Positions 1 through 9,900 of a stretch of DNA of 64,000 nt are shown one piece after another. The stretch's first letter is position 1. The number at the start of each line of letters is the position of its first letter. The notes under the pieces are model-generated. The model was not told where the DNA came from, ran no database searches, and saw only the letters and a list, made by a program, of their open reading frames with translations. Source of the DNA: JAOUEA01 sp035711865 (GTDB lineage: Bacteria; Actinomycetota; UBA4738; HRBIN12); the NCBI GenBank assembly GCA_035711865.1, contig DASTBT010000004.1:1-64000 (forward strand), in the 5' to 3' direction. Made by a program: the position numbers and the translations under genes.

Positions 1-393
1 GATACGTTCCAGCAGCCCGTACCGACCATCGAGGTCGGCGGGCAGTCGGAGCTGCAGGCAGTCGATCAGCTTCGCGACCGCGCCGGTCGATCCGCTGCCG
101 CAGAAGATCACGGCATGTTCGCCCTCGGTTGCCCCACAGGCCTCGCGGATGATCCGCCGTGCATCTTCCCGGAACCTCGTCGTCTGCAACCCGGTCCCGC
201 TCGACTCGGTGTGCGTGTTCGCGTACAGGGGAAGCACCGTGTCGCGGATGAAGTCCTCGATGAACGAGAGGGACCGCCCCGACGCCGTGTAGTCGGCGTA
301 AGTGACGCGACGCAGCCCGAACGGCGTCGCGATCGCCTCGTCCTCCCCGATCACCGAACGCCGGATCAGTTCGATCAACCCGGAGCGTTCCAT
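1..393 (-). CDS. Class V aminotransferase-fold PLP enzyme (partial, C-terminus outside window)
   Basis: The leftward reading frame opens at an ATG at 393 and runs off the window start, giving the first 131 residues. It begins MERSGLIELIRRSVIGEDEA, then has TYADYTASGRSLSFIED, YANTHTESSGTG and VIFCGSGSTGAV. This is the N-terminal pattern of class V (cysteine-desulfurase-like) PLP enzymes, in which the GSGST stretch contributes to the phosphate pocket. The PLP lysine would lie beyond the window, so the reaction cannot be decided. It lies downstream of the sigma factor gene on the same strand, separated from it by a strong hairpin. The family is likely; the substrate is unknown. Confidence 0.75.
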   Translation of the reverse strand, partial: MERSGLIELIRRSVIGEDEAIATPFGLRRVTYADYTASGRSLSFIEDFIRDTVLPLYANTHTESSGTGLQTTRFREDARRIIREACGATEGEHAVIFCGSGSTGAVAKLIDCLQLRLPADLDGRYGLLERI

Positions 394-450
394 GGGGGAA
401 TGCTACGCGCGGAGCCCGGGGGCTCCACGGCGGACCGCACCCGGGAAGGA

Positions 451-479
451 TCGAGGCCGGGGCTTCGCCCCGGCCTCGA
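451..479 (-). terminator. GC-rich hairpin after the sigma factor gene
   Basis: A 13-bp perfect stem (451-463 paired with 467-479) closes on a three-base TTC loop. It starts about 20 bases past the sigma factor stop codon. There is no U-tract, which is common for intrinsic terminators in GC-rich actinobacteria. It probably ends sigma factor transcription or separates it from the aminotransferase downstream. Confidence 0.55.
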
Positions 480-500
480 CGCTGTGGGTGTGGGCCCGGC

Positions 501-1433
501 TCAGCCGAGCGCCACCGCGTTGATCAGGTTCGAATCGCGCAGCTTCCGCAGCGCTTCGCGTTCGATCAAGCGAACCCGCTCACCGGAGAGACCGAGGACC
601 TTCCCGGTTTCGCGCAGACTGAGCGGCTGCCCGTTCTCGAGCCCGTAGCGCAGCGCCACGACGTGGCGCTCGCGCTCGTCGAGCACACGGTCGACGGCTC
701 CGCCGATCTCTTCACGGAGCAGCTGGTCCTCGACCTCGGTGAACCCGGCCTCGGAGTCGATCTCCTCGATCAGGTCGCCGAGCTCGGTGTCCTCGCCCAC
801 GGGCGACTGCAGCGACAACGGCTCGCGCCGGCCCATCTCGGTGAGATCGTCGATCTCCTCCACCGTGGTGTCGAGCGCCTTCGCGAGCTCCTCGCGACTC
901 GGCTCACGCCCCATCGACTGCGCGAACTGGAACCTGGTGCGGTTCAGCTTCCGCAACCGATCGTGGATGTGGACCGGCAGCCGGATCGACCGCGAGCGAT
1001 CGGCGATCGCGCGTGTGATGCCCTGACGGATCCACCAGGTGGCGTACGTCGAGAACTTGAACCCACGGCGCCAGTCGAACAGCTCGACCGCGCGCATCAG
1101 TCCGATGTTCCCCTCCTGGATCAGGTCGAGGAGCGGGAGTCCCTGGCCCTGGTACTTGCGGGCCACGGACACGACCAGTCGCAGGTTGGCCATGATGAAT
1201 CGCTGGCGCGCGGCCTCGGCCGTGCGAACGTCACGGCGGGCCTTCGCGATGCTCTTCTCCGACCGCAGGCGCCCGGCACGGAGGCGCTCCTCGGCCTCCT
1301 TGCCCGCCTCTATCGTCATGGCGAGCTCGACCTCTTCCTCCTTGGTCAGCAGCGGTTCGCGGGCCGCCGCCTCCAGGTAGAGACGCAGGTCATCGGCGTC
1401 ATCGGTCCCCAAGGGACGCGCTGGCTCCGGCAC
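501..1433 (-). CDS. RNA polymerase sigma factor, sigma-70 family (RpoD/SigA-like)
   Basis: A 310-residue sigma factor that directs RNA polymerase to promoters. Region 1.2 is at about residues 14-44. Region 2 is at about 74-155 and includes ANLRLVVSVARKYQGQGL, DLIQEGNIGLMRAVELFD and the -10-recognising FSTYATWWIRQGITRAI. Region 3 is at about 156-235 and region 4 at about 245-305, with a helix-turn-helix near LSLRETGKVLGLSGERVRLI. A charged, probably helical linker (about 45-75) separates regions 1.2 and 2. There is no long acidic region 1.1, so it resembles group 2 or short primary factors. The start is a GTG; a purine-rich GGAGGAG lies about 12 bases upstream. It is the only regulator in this part of the window; its role as housekeeping or alternative sigma is not decidable here. 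Confidence 0.93.
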   Translation of the reverse strand: MPEPARPLGTDDADDLRLYLEAAAREPLLTKEEEVELAMTIEAGKEAEERLRAGRLRSEKSIAKARRDVRTAEAARQRFIMANLRLVVSVARKYQGQGLPLLDLIQEGNIGLMRAVELFDWRRGFKFSTYATWWIRQGITRAIADRSRSIRLPVHIHDRLRKLNRTRFQFAQSMGREPSREELAKALDTTVEEIDDLTEMGRREPLSLQSPVGEDTELGDLIEEIDSEAGFTEVEDQLLREEIGGAVDRVLDERERHVVALRYGLENGQPLSLRETGKVLGLSGERVRLIEREALRKLRDSNLINAVALG

Positions 1434-1783
1434 TTCGTATCACGCTCCTCCTCGAGGCCGCTCGATCGCTGGACGCGACCTCACCGGTCCTCGGGAACTC
1501 GGTTCTCCTCGGTCGTTCCGAAGGTATGGGCTGCAGGGGATCAAGGCGCGCGAAACGAAGCGCCTTGGCAGCGACTCGTGCATATGGTAAGGGGTCTGAT
1601 TCACGTTTGTAAAGACGACGGCGTGTGAAGGTATCGTGAAGGAAGCCGCACCGCGCCACACCGCCCGGCGGTCCCGATCCACCTTCAGCTCCATTCGCCC
1701 CGGCTCAAGTATGTCTACCAACGCCTTGGCGTGCCGAAACCTTCCCGTTCTCCGCGTTTCCGCCGGGTCGGTAGCCTGGGTCG
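1434..1783. other. Intergenic region between divergent sigma factor and hydrolase genes
   Basis: About 350 bases without a convincing gene. The reading frames here are short, arginine-rich and show no family resemblance. The region contains the candidate leftward promoter at 1584-1613 and an AT-richer patch at 1590-1645 that stands out from the local composition. Nothing else was recognised. Confidence 0.5.
1584..1613 (-). promoter_or_regulatory. Candidate sigma-70 promoter for the sigma factor gene
   Basis: Read leftward, TTTACA (1613-1608, five of six matches to the -35 consensus) is followed after 18 bases by TACCAT (1589-1584, four of six matches to the -10). It points at the sigma factor gene and would leave a leader of about 145 bases. 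It was found by eye only, with no expression evidence. Confidence 0.35.
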
Positions 1784-2674
1784 GTGACCCTCGACCTTCC
1801 CGGGCTGCGATCCGCCGACATCGACGGGCAGATCGCCTATCGCGAGTGGGACGGCCCTGCCGCCACCACGTTCGTGTTGGTGCACGGGCTTGGGGGCTCG
1901 CACCTCAACTGGGTGCAGATCGCCCCCGGCCTGGCAGGTCTCGGCCGAGTTGTCGCCCTCGATCTGCCGGGTTTCGGCTTCTCCCCTCGCGAGGGACGCG
2001 GCTCGGGGCTGATGGACGAGCGCCGCACGCTCGCACGGTTCATCCGATCGCGAACGGACGGTCGGGTGATACTCGTGGGCCACTCGATGGGTGGCGTGAT
2101 CGGCATCCTGCATGCGGCGGTCGAGCCCGACTCCGTCGCGGGACTCGTGGTGACCAGCTCGCCGTTCCCATTCGTCAGGGGGACGCTGCCCCACCCCCTG
2201 GTGATCGCGGGATTCGCGCTCTACGACGCCCCCGGCCTGGGACCGCTGATGCTCGAGGCGCGCACGCGGCGGCTCGACCCTGAGCGCGCCGTACGGTTGG
2301 GCTTCCGGCTCCTCGCGGCCGACCCGTCCTCGATCCCCGAGGAGGTCGTGCGGTTGACCGCGGATCAGTTGGGGGAACGGGCGCACGACCCCGACGGGCC
2401 GTCCGCGTTCGGCGACGCGTGGCGGTCGCTCCGGCGGCTCGGGTGGCGCCCCGACGTGGCCGAGCGCGCGATGGACGGCGTGCGGTGCCCCGTGTTCGTC
2501 GTGCACGGACGACGAGACCGACTCGTGCCCGCCGCCTACGCCGAGGCGGCGCTGCGGGCACACCCGGCCTGGCGCGGACGGATCTTCCCCGATCTCGGCC
2601 ACGTGCCACAGATGGAGGCTCCGGGCAGATGGCTCACCGAGGTCGCCGACTGGCACGCGGAGGCCCTGGGGTAG
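1784..2674 (+). CDS. Alpha/beta fold hydrolase
   Basis: A 296-residue serine hydrolase of the alpha/beta superfamily. The oxyanion strand is VLVHGLGGSH (about 31-40). The nucleophile elbow is GHSMGG with Ser101, the acid is Asp245 in HGRRDRLVP, and the base is His273 in DLGHVPQMEAP, so the triad is complete. The start is a GTG; no closer in-frame start fits the fold. The gene converges on the WS/DGAT gene with only two bases between the stops. The substrate cannot be read from the sequence; esterase, lipase or C-C hydrolase activity is possible. Confidence 0.85.
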   Translation: MTLDLPGLRSADIDGQIAYREWDGPAATTFVLVHGLGGSHLNWVQIAPGLAGLGRVVALDLPGFGFSPREGRGSGLMDERRTLARFIRSRTDGRVILVGHSMGGVIGILHAAVEPDSVAGLVVTSSPFPFVRGTLPHPLVIAGFALYDAPGLGPLMLEARTRRLDPERAVRLGFRLLAADPSSIPEEVVRLTADQLGERAHDPDGPSAFGDAWRSLRRLGWRPDVAERAMDGVRCPVFVVHGRRDRLVPAAYAEAALRAHPAWRGRIFPDLGHVPQMEAPGRWLTEVADWHAEALG

Positions 2675-2676
2675 GG

Positions 2677-4080
2677 TCAGCGTGAAGATGGAACGCGTGG
2701 CGGCGCGGCCGCGGCGGCCTTCTCCAACTCGTCGAACCCCGACTCGATGCCCCGGGCGAGGACCTCGACGTCGGGGACCGAGTCCCAGTCGGCGGTGAGG
2801 CCGAACGCCATCGTGCCCGCGAGGCTCGTGCACGCGATCGACAGGCCGCTGCGCTCACCCAGCGGCATCGAGGGATAGCTCGCCACGAGGGGCGCCCCCG
2901 CCAGGTAGAGCGGCACCTGCGGCGCGGGCACGTTGGACACCACGAGGTTGAACCATCGCCCGCGGCTCGTGAGCCGGGCGGCCATCGCGTGCAGGGCCGG
3001 GGGAGCGAAGGCTCCCAGCCCGATGATCGAGTCAGCGCCGACCGCCATGGAGGACTCCTTCAGCTGCGCCGTCGCGCGACGCACCCGGTGCAGCCGGGTG
3101 CGCGCCAGCAACGGGCCGATCGGCACGTCCACGAACGCCGGCGCGACCCGATTCCCGACGTCGCCGTGTTCGGCCTTCGACCGTACCGAGACCGGCACCA
3201 TCACCCGCAGGGTCCGTCCTCTCGTGTGTTCGCCCCGGTACTCGAGCAGGTCGTGCAGCCCGCCGGCCACGGCCGCGAGCACGAGGTCGTTGACCGTGCC
3301 TCCGAGGGCGCGCTTGACGTCGTGGATGCGCGCGAACGACGCCTCGGCGGTGGCGAACCGACGAGCCGGACCGATCGTCGTGTCGAACGGCCCCGCGGGC
3401 GGGGCCCCCATGTCGACCACGTCGCGCACCCCCGAGAGGGTCTCCGCGACCGCGTGGAACGATCGCGCCGGAGCTCCGAGCGCGTGCCCGACGGCCTCGA
3501 GCGGGTGCAGGACGAGGTCACGCGCGGCATCGCGCATCAGATCGTCGCGGGTCGGTGCCGCCTCGGCGGACCACGGTCGCGGCGCGCCGAGATCGGCGTC
3601 GGGCGCGAGATCGAATAACGCGGAGGCGATCGTCATGCCCGAGATGCCGTCGGCGAGCGCGTGGTGCAGCTTCATCAGCACCGCCGTTCGTCGCTCGGCC
3701 AGACCCTCGAAGACGTAGAGCTCCCACAGAGGCTTCCCGGGATCGAGCGGACGCGAGAGCACGCGCTCCACCGCGCGCTCGAGCTGGAACCGTCCGCCCG
3801 GCGACGGGATCGCGGCACGGCGTAGGTGGAAGTCGAGGTCGAAGCGCTCGTCGTCGACCCAGAGCGGACGCGCGAGCCCGAACGGCACGCGGAGCACCCG
3901 TTGACGAAGGCGAGGGGCGAGGTGCAGCCGGGCTTCGACCACCCGTTGGACGTCGTCGTAGGTGAGCGGGCCGTCCTCGCGCGGATCGAAGACCGATACG
4001 CCCGCGACGTGCATGTGCACCGCCGGGGTCTCGAGGTAGAGGAAGCTTGCGTCGAGGCTCGAGAGCCGCTCGTTGACCAT
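2677..4080 (-). CDS. Wax ester synthase / diacylglycerol acyltransferase (WS/DGAT)
   Basis: A 467-residue enzyme that uses acyl-CoA to acylate long-chain alcohols or diacylglycerol, making storage wax esters or triacylglycerol. The catalytic motif HHALADG (His139, His140, Asp144) fits HHxxxDG. The family motif PLDPGKPLWE lies just before it (about 111-120), and a C-terminal VVSNVPAPQVPLYLAG is also typical. The N-terminus MVNERLSSLDASFLYLETP is the usual family start, and the length is normal. It is the last gene of a leftward cluster (hydrolase, DMT exporter, AlaX, WS/DGAT). This family is especially common in actinobacteria, which supports the taxonomic guess. Confidence 0.93.
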   Translation of the reverse strand: MVNERLSSLDASFLYLETPAVHMHVAGVSVFDPREDGPLTYDDVQRVVEARLHLAPRLRQRVLRVPFGLARPLWVDDERFDLDFHLRRAAIPSPGGRFQLERAVERVLSRPLDPGKPLWELYVFEGLAERRTAVLMKLHHALADGISGMTIASALFDLAPDADLGAPRPWSAEAAPTRDDLMRDAARDLVLHPLEAVGHALGAPARSFHAVAETLSGVRDVVDMGAPPAGPFDTTIGPARRFATAEASFARIHDVKRALGGTVNDLVLAAVAGGLHDLLEYRGEHTRGRTLRVMVPVSVRSKAEHGDVGNRVAPAFVDVPIGPLLARTRLHRVRRATAQLKESSMAVGADSIIGLGAFAPPALHAMAARLTSRGRWFNLVVSNVPAPQVPLYLAGAPLVASYPSMPLGERSGLSIACTSLAGTMAFGLTADWDSVPDVEVLARGIESGFDELEKAAAAAPPRVPSSR

Positions 4081-4125
4081 CGGCGATGAGCGTACCGCCG
4101 GACACCGGCCGGCGGGAACGGGCCG

Positions 4126-4854
4126 TCACGGCTCTTCGAGCTGGATGCGGATGCGCTTGTTGGCTTTCCCCTTCGACTCGGTCTTCACGACCTTCACGCG
4201 TCCGACCTCGCCGGTCGACGCCACGTGGGTCCCTCCATCGGCCTGTTTGTCGATGCCGGTGATGTCGATGACGCGGATCGGATCGACCGAGTCCGGGATC
4301 AGCGAGACCTTCGTGCGGATCAGGTCGGGGTCGGCGAGGGCCTCCGCTCGGGGCAGCAGGTGCACGTTGACCGGCACGTCCTGGGCGAGTCGCTCGTTCA
4401 GTCGCCTCTCGACGTCGTGCCCGAACGCCTGGCTGATGCCGTCGAGCTCGAAGTCCATGCGTGCGACGCCGCTCGAGTCCATGTTGCCGCCGGTGACCTT
4501 CGCCCCGAAGTCGGCGAAGACGACGCCCGAGAGCGCGTGCAAGGCCGTGTGCGTGCGCATGTGCCGGTAACGACGGTCCCAATCGAGCTCGGCGGTCAGG
4601 GCGGCGCCGACGGGGGGCGGCGGGGTCGCGGGATCGATCACATGCACGATCGCGCCGTCGTCGCGGGACTTCACGGTGTCGTCCACGCGGCAATCGCCGC
4701 CGTCCCACCGCATCGTGCCGCTGTCGCCGGGCTGGCCGCCACCCCGTGGGTAGAAGACCGTGCGGTCGAGCACGACGCCCACGTCGCGGACGTCGACGAC
4801 GGTCGCGTCGCAGGAGCGCAGGTACGCGTCGTGAGCGAACAGTTCCTCGGTCAT
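4126..4854 (-). CDS. Alanyl-tRNA editing protein AlaX-type
   Basis: A 242-residue freestanding editing protein that deacylates mischarged tRNA-Ala. The N-terminal half has the AlaRS-like beta barrel with TVFYPRGGGQPGDSG (about 32-46). The zinc motif follows as His102-x3-His106 in MRTHTALHAL, then DGGTHVASTGEVG near residue 210. There the usual zinc cysteine (CGGTH) is Asp, a variant I recall from other AlaX proteins. I chose the ATG at 4854 because it gives the usual MTEELFAHDAYLR start. A GTG at 4884 that overlaps the upstream stop as GTGA is the alternative and adds ten residues. It is likely translated together with the DMT exporter. Confidence 0.88.
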   Translation of the reverse strand: MTEELFAHDAYLRSCDATVVDVRDVGVVLDRTVFYPRGGGQPGDSGTMRWDGGDCRVDDTVKSRDDGAIVHVIDPATPPPPVGAALTAELDWDRRYRHMRTHTALHALSGVVFADFGAKVTGGNMDSSGVARMDFELDGISQAFGHDVERRLNERLAQDVPVNVHLLPRAEALADPDLIRTKVSLIPDSVDPIRVIDITGIDKQADGGTHVASTGEVGRVKVVKTESKGKANKRIRIQLEEP

Positions 4855-4880
4855 GTCGCGCACCGTATCGCAGCGAGGTC

Positions 4881-5804
4881 TCACACGGGCGGCTCGACGG
4901 TGCGGGTGGTGCGGACGACCGACGCGATGACCGCGCCGACCAGGATCAACGCTCCGCCCGCCGCCACGGTCGGGGTGATGGGCTCGTCGAGGAAGGCCGC
5001 CGCCAGCACGGCAACGGTCAGCGGTTCCAGCACACCGATGATCGCGTTCCGCACCGCACCCACCCGCTGCAGCCCGGCCAGCATCGAGCCGAACGCCCCC
5101 GCCGAAACGAGCACGATCGCGACGAGTCGGACAGGTGTCGCCCCGTCGGGGATCACGAACGCACCGAACGCCAGGGCGAAGACGACGTTCGACGTCGCAG
5201 CGCCGGCACCCAGCCAGCCGGCGGCGGTCACGGGATCGGTCTCGCGCACGTGGCGATCGGTGCCGACCAGGTAGGCCGTGTAGGCGAGCGACGTCGCGAG
5301 CGCGAGCACGATGCCGAGCGGCTCGACGTCCGTGCCGCCGCCCCCTCCGAGCACGACGATCGCGCTGCCACCGATCGCGAGCGCGAGAGCGACGAACAGC
5401 GGCGGGGACGGAGCGCGGCGGTCGAGGGCGATCGTGAGGAGCATCACCCCGACGGGGTACGTGTAGAAGAGCAGGGTCACGGCGGCCGCCGAGCCATGGT
5501 TCAGCGCCGAGAAGTACAACGCGGCCTCGGTGCCGTAGCCGAGCGTGCCGGCCACGGCGAGCGCGAGGCGTTCCCCCGGGGCCGGGAGACCGGGACGTCG
5601 CAGGACCAGCGCGAGGCCGAGCAACAGGAGCGACTGACCGCCGAACCGGATCGCGAGGGTGACGAAGGGCGGACCACCCGCCTGCACCTTCGAGCCGAGG
5701 ATCACCACCCCCGCGAACAAGACCGCCATGGCGACCGACATCGCCGAGCCGGTGAGCTCGCCACGGCGGTCCGTGGCTCGCCGGGTCCCGGCTGCCCCGC
5801 TCAC
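4881..5804 (-). CDS. EamA/DMT family transporter
   Basis: A 307-residue membrane protein with ten predicted hydrophobic segments in two EamA repeats, as in drug/metabolite exporters (RhaT/YdcZ-like). Examples are MSVAMAVLFAGVVILGSK at the start, and in the second repeat GIVLALATSLAYTAYLVGT and PLTVAVLAAAFLDEPITP, a conserved EamA signature. The GTG at 5804 overlaps the hydrolase stop as GTGA, which argues for this start over the in-frame ATG at 5741. The stop in turn overlaps the possible GTG of alaX. The substrate is unknown. Confidence 0.85.
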   Translation of the reverse strand: MSGAAGTRRATDRRGELTGSAMSVAMAVLFAGVVILGSKVQAGGPPFVTLAIRFGGQSLLLLGLALVLRRPGLPAPGERLALAVAGTLGYGTEAALYFSALNHGSAAAVTLLFYTYPVGVMLLTIALDRRAPSPPLFVALALAIGGSAIVVLGGGGGTDVEPLGIVLALATSLAYTAYLVGTDRHVRETDPVTAAGWLGAGAATSNVVFALAFGAFVIPDGATPVRLVAIVLVSAGAFGSMLAGLQRVGAVRNAIIGVLEPLTVAVLAAAFLDEPITPTVAAGGALILVGAVIASVVRTTRTVEPPV

Positions 5805-6589
5805 CCGGACCCGTCCAGGAAGGCGCTGACCCTCGCGACGAGCATCGGGATCGAGGCGAACAGATCGGCCTCCGAATCGAGGACGAGGGCTTCCGCGTTG
5901 GGCATGACCTCGGCGAGTCGGCGCGCGACCCACGCGGGATGGATGGAGTCGCCTTCGCGAGCGATCACGATCGACGGCGCCCGCACCGATGCGAGCACGG
6001 CGAGGTCGGACACCGCCGTATCGCGGGTCACCTCACGGATCGCGCGCGCCACGCCTTCCTGGTTCATGTCCTGCCACAGCAGCAGATCGAGCTCACGCAG
6101 GCCGGGGTTGGCTTCGTACTGCCGGGCACGCCCCGACTCGCGCAGGATCGCGTGGATCGCTTCCTCACGTGGCAGGGTCTCGAGCAGCTCGGCGGTGCGC
6201 TCGAACAGCGGGTTCGGTCGGATCGATCCCTCGAGCGCCGCCGGCAACAGGAACACGAGCCGTTCGAACCGGCCGGGTTCCCGGGCGAGCAGGTGGGCCA
6301 GGGCGCCGGCTCCCATCGACGTGCCGACGGCCCGCGTGGCTCCCGTCTCGAACGCGACCGCGTCGAGATCGCGAGCCAGGTCGTCGTATCCGTACGCTCC
6401 CACGTTCGGGATGCTCGAATGCCCGTGCCCACGGAAGCAGAACCGGACCTTCGTGCCCGGCACCATCGGGGTGAACGCGGCGAGCTCCATGCACGAGTTC
6501 GTCAGCCCGTGCGCGAACACGGTCACGGGTTCGCCCGTGCCCTCGACCTCGACGTGGAGGGTGGCGTCGCCGACGTCGATCTCAGCCAT
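5801..6589 (-). CDS. Alpha/beta hydrolase, catalytic base not obvious
   Basis: A 262-residue alpha/beta-fold protein. HGLTNS near the N-terminus is the oxyanion loop and GTSMGAGALAHLLA the nucleophile elbow (GxSxG). Where most family members end in a GxxH motif, this one reads LVLDSEADLFASIPML with no histidine. The only late histidine is in EGDSIHPAWV. It may therefore use a displaced His or be inactive. The ATG at 6589 gives the usual start, MAEIDVGDATLHVEVEG; the 27 codons upstream are arginine/proline-rich and unlike a real N-terminus. It heads the leftward cluster and its stop overlaps the exporter start. Confidence 0.78.
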   Translation of the reverse strand: MAEIDVGDATLHVEVEGTGEPVTVFAHGLTNSCMELAAFTPMVPGTKVRFCFRGHGHSSIPNVGAYGYDDLARDLDAVAFETGATRAVGTSMGAGALAHLLAREPGRFERLVFLLPAALEGSIRPNPLFERTAELLETLPREEAIHAILRESGRARQYEANPGLRELDLLLWQDMNQEGVARAIREVTRDTAVSDLAVLASVRAPSIVIAREGDSIHPAWVARRLAEVMPNAEALVLDSEADLFASIPMLVARVSAFLDGSG

Positions 6590-6642
6590 CGCGATCCAGT
6601 CCCTTGGGGGGAACCCATCCGGCCCCCGCGTTCGAGGGTACG

Positions 6643-6963
6643 ATGCCCCCGAAGATGACCGACGGCGCAACCGACCCGACGCAGATCTCGCTCGCGCGCA
6701 CCGACGTCGAGAACGTGCTGTCTCGATTCCGGGTCCGCCTGACCGACCCCGACGGTTCCTCCACCGAACACGAGGTCACGGTCTCCCGGGCAGAGTGGGA
6801 ACGATTCGGTGAGGGATATCGGACGCCCGAGGAACTGGTCGAGGCGTCGTTCCGCTTCCTGCTCGAACGAGAATCGAAGGATCAGATCCTGGGGGTGTTC
6901 GGACTCGGTCAGATCGGCACGTACTTCCCGTCGTACGGCCGCGACATCGACCCCACGGCTTGA
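6643..6963 (+). CDS. Conserved hypothetical protein, 106 aa
   Basis: A small soluble protein. After a polar N-terminus it has FRVRLTDPDGSSTEHEVTVSR, a likely beta-strand region. This is followed by the helical ERFGEGYRTPEELVEASFRF and FLLERESKDQI, ending with GLGQIGTYFPSYGRDI. The ATG at 6643 has GAGG five bases upstream (6634-6637), better than the ATG at 6655. I do not recognise the family. It is divergent from the hydrolase operon and converges on the large membrane protein with a gap of only seven bases. Confidence 0.7.
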   Translation: MPPKMTDGATDPTQISLARTDVENVLSRFRVRLTDPDGSSTEHEVTVSRAEWERFGEGYRTPEELVEASFRFLLERESKDQILGVFGLGQIGTYFPSYGRDIDPTA

Positions 6964-6970
6964 TCCGGCC

Positions 6971-9900
6971 TCAGTCGACGTCGGCGTCGACCTGCGCCGG
7001 CAGCACCAACTCGCCGTCGATCTCGATCAGGTCGTCCTGCGGCGCGAACTGGTCACGGATGCGACGGGCCCACATAGCCACGAGCGCGGTCAATCCCAGG
7101 AACACCACACCGGAGACGAGCAGGATCGTTCGGGTGGTCGCCTCGCTCCCCTCGGTCCAGATCAGGAACAGGATGATCGCCGGCACGATGTACCCGAGGT
7201 TGTAGGCGATGTCGAACAACGCGAAGGCCCGTCCGCGAAAGTCGTCGGGCATCGTCTGCTGCATGATCGTATCGGCCGAGATCTTCCCCACGAAGAACGA
7301 GAAGAAGCCGACGAACAGCATCGCTGCGAACCCCGCGACCGAGACGAAGACTCCGCCGACGATCGCCCCGATCCCGAGCAGCACCATCGACCCAAGGAGC
7401 AGACGCACCGGGGCGACCCGGTCCTTGTACGTGTGCGCCACGACCATGCCGAGCCCGCCACCGACCAGGCCGCCCAGCCCCGACAGCACGAGCGAAAGGG
7501 TGTTGGAGTCCCCGTCGACGACGAGGTTCTTGGCGTACAGCGCGAACACGAACAGGCCGAAGCCCCAGAACTGGTAGCGCAGCATCTGGAACGACGACAG
7601 GCCGAGCGCGGCGGGAGCCCGGGCCGCGACCTCCTTGAGACCGTCGACGATGTTGCGCACGACCAACGACGCTTCCCGGCCGAACGACGTTTCGTGCGGA
7701 TGCAGCTCGGCGTGCCGGAGCTGCATCGCGACGAACGCGCCGAGCAGGAGCACGAGCGCACCGACGATCACCGGAACGAACGGCGGCACGAACCCGGCGA
7801 GACCACCGCCGAGCACGATGCCGAAGATCTGCGCCAGGGCCCCGCCGGCCTGCGAGAGCCCATTGCCCTGCAACAGGTCTTTGCCTGAGAGCACGTCGGG
7901 CATCGAGGCCGACTTCACGGTCAGCGCGACCCGGACGCACGCCTGGACCGCGAGCAACCCCGCGATCAAGGCGCCGGTCGCGAACGTCTTCCCCTCGGTG
8001 GTCTGGTCCCCCAATGGCACGAGCACAGCGAACGCCACCACCGTGACCGCGACGGCCGTCGCGGTGTCGGCCCACCACACCACGCGCCGACGCGGGAAGT
8101 GGTCGATGAACACGCCGATGAACGGCGAGATCAGCGTGTAGGGCAGGTACAGCGCGAGCACGACCGTGAGCAGATAGTCGGCGGACGGCAGGTTCTGCAC
8201 GTCGAACCCTTCCTGTCCTCCGAACGCGAGCGACTTCGCGATCGCGCCCTGCACCACGCCCTGCCCGGCCTGCGCGAGGTATTGCACGCCCATGAGCACC
8301 GCGAAGTCCCGGTTCGAGAACACCGCGAACATCGAGTTGAAGAACGACCCGAGCGACTCGAGCGGCCGTCGCAGCCACGCCTCGGCGACGCGCAGCGCGG
8401 CTCCGACCCCGAGGGCGACGGCGACCACCGTCCATCCCTTCGCCGTCGTGAGGGGCCCCCTCCACACCGCCAGCACCGCGATGCCCGCGAGCAAGACGAT
8501 CACGACGGACATGCCGGGGATGAGCGCGATGCGGTCGATCGTCGTCCTGATGCCGAGCCAGCCCGACGCGAGCCACCCCGGCACGATCAGCAGCAGCGTG
8601 AGCAACGCGACCACGAGCAGGTTCTGCGGCAGGTTCTCGAGCGCCCCCGGATGCGCTCGGAACTTGGTCGCTTCCTCGGCCGCGGCCTGCTGCGCCCGTT
8701 CGACGACCTCGGGCGGAGGGCTGTACAGCCCCTCGCCCTCGACCACGTACACGTCGGGCCCCACCTCGACGCCGCGCGACGTGGCTGCGTCGAGGGTCTG
8801 CCGCTCCATCTCGGCCGAGCAGTCATCGAGTCCGTTGCACAATCCGCCGTAGTACTGCCCGATCAGGAACACGACCGGCGGCTCGGCGAACTCCTCGAAC
8901 CGGGGACGGAAGTCGTCCGGCAGGGTGGCGTCGGGGTCGCAGACCCGGGCGGGGCCGCCGAAGGCCTCGCACCAATGGGCGGTCGCGGCGTCGGTGTAGC
9001 CGTCGCTGTCGGCGGTCGAGGTGGTTCGCTCGCCGGCGAGGAAGCCGTCGAGGGTGCCGAGGTAGGTCACGGATCGCTCGATCGCATCACCGGGCAAACC
9101 CGTGCGGAAGACGTTCGTGTAGGTCTTCGCCCACCCGTAGGCGGTGTTCGTACCCGTCGCCGGGTCGTCGGTGTCGCCGTGGTTCACGACGAGCACGTTC
9201 GGGCGATCACCGGCGGCCCGGACCACCTCGTGTACCGCCGCGAGCGAGGTGCGCACCTGTTGATTCGCCCACTGGTTGCTCTCGTTCACCCACCGGTTCT
9301 GGATGCCGTCGAGGAGCACGAACCCGAGCGAGGCGACCACCAGCACGACCCCGATCGCCCCGGCGACCAGCAACGGTCCGCGCCGGTCGCGCAGCAGCCA
9401 CCGGATCGCCACGAACGCGCCGAGACCGACGAGCGCCATCGGGGCGGCGCTCGCGTTCATGAAGCGGTAGTACGGCAACGCCGTGCCGGTCAGCACCGAG
9501 GCGGCGCCGGCGAACGCCAGCAGCCACCAGATCGACACCTGATCCTCGGTGCGGGCGGGCTCACGCGTGCGGCGCGACAGAAGGATCGTCGACACGATCG
9601 CGATGGCGGTGAACGGTACGATCACGACCGGCTGCAGGGACCCCACCCACTCGATCAGGCGGTCGGTGAAGAACCGCGCGGTGTACGGAGGCGGCAGCGC
9701 GGCTTCCGCGAGGCTTGCCGGCTTCCCCCAGATGCCGGCGACCCAACAAGCCAGCCCGGCGATCATGCCGAAGCCCGCCGACATCAGCATCGGGCCGTCG
9801 GCTCTCAGCGCCGCGCCCAGCGAGAACCGGCTCGTCAGGAAGTGAAGCCCGAACACCGCCATGAGCACGACGCCGAAGATCACACAGGTCGTCGGATGCG

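Noticed and set aside
4855..4884. GTG start of alaX overlapping the exporter stop
   Set aside because: The overlap is attractive, but AlaX proteins usually start near MTEELF. I kept the ATG at 4854 and noted the alternative.
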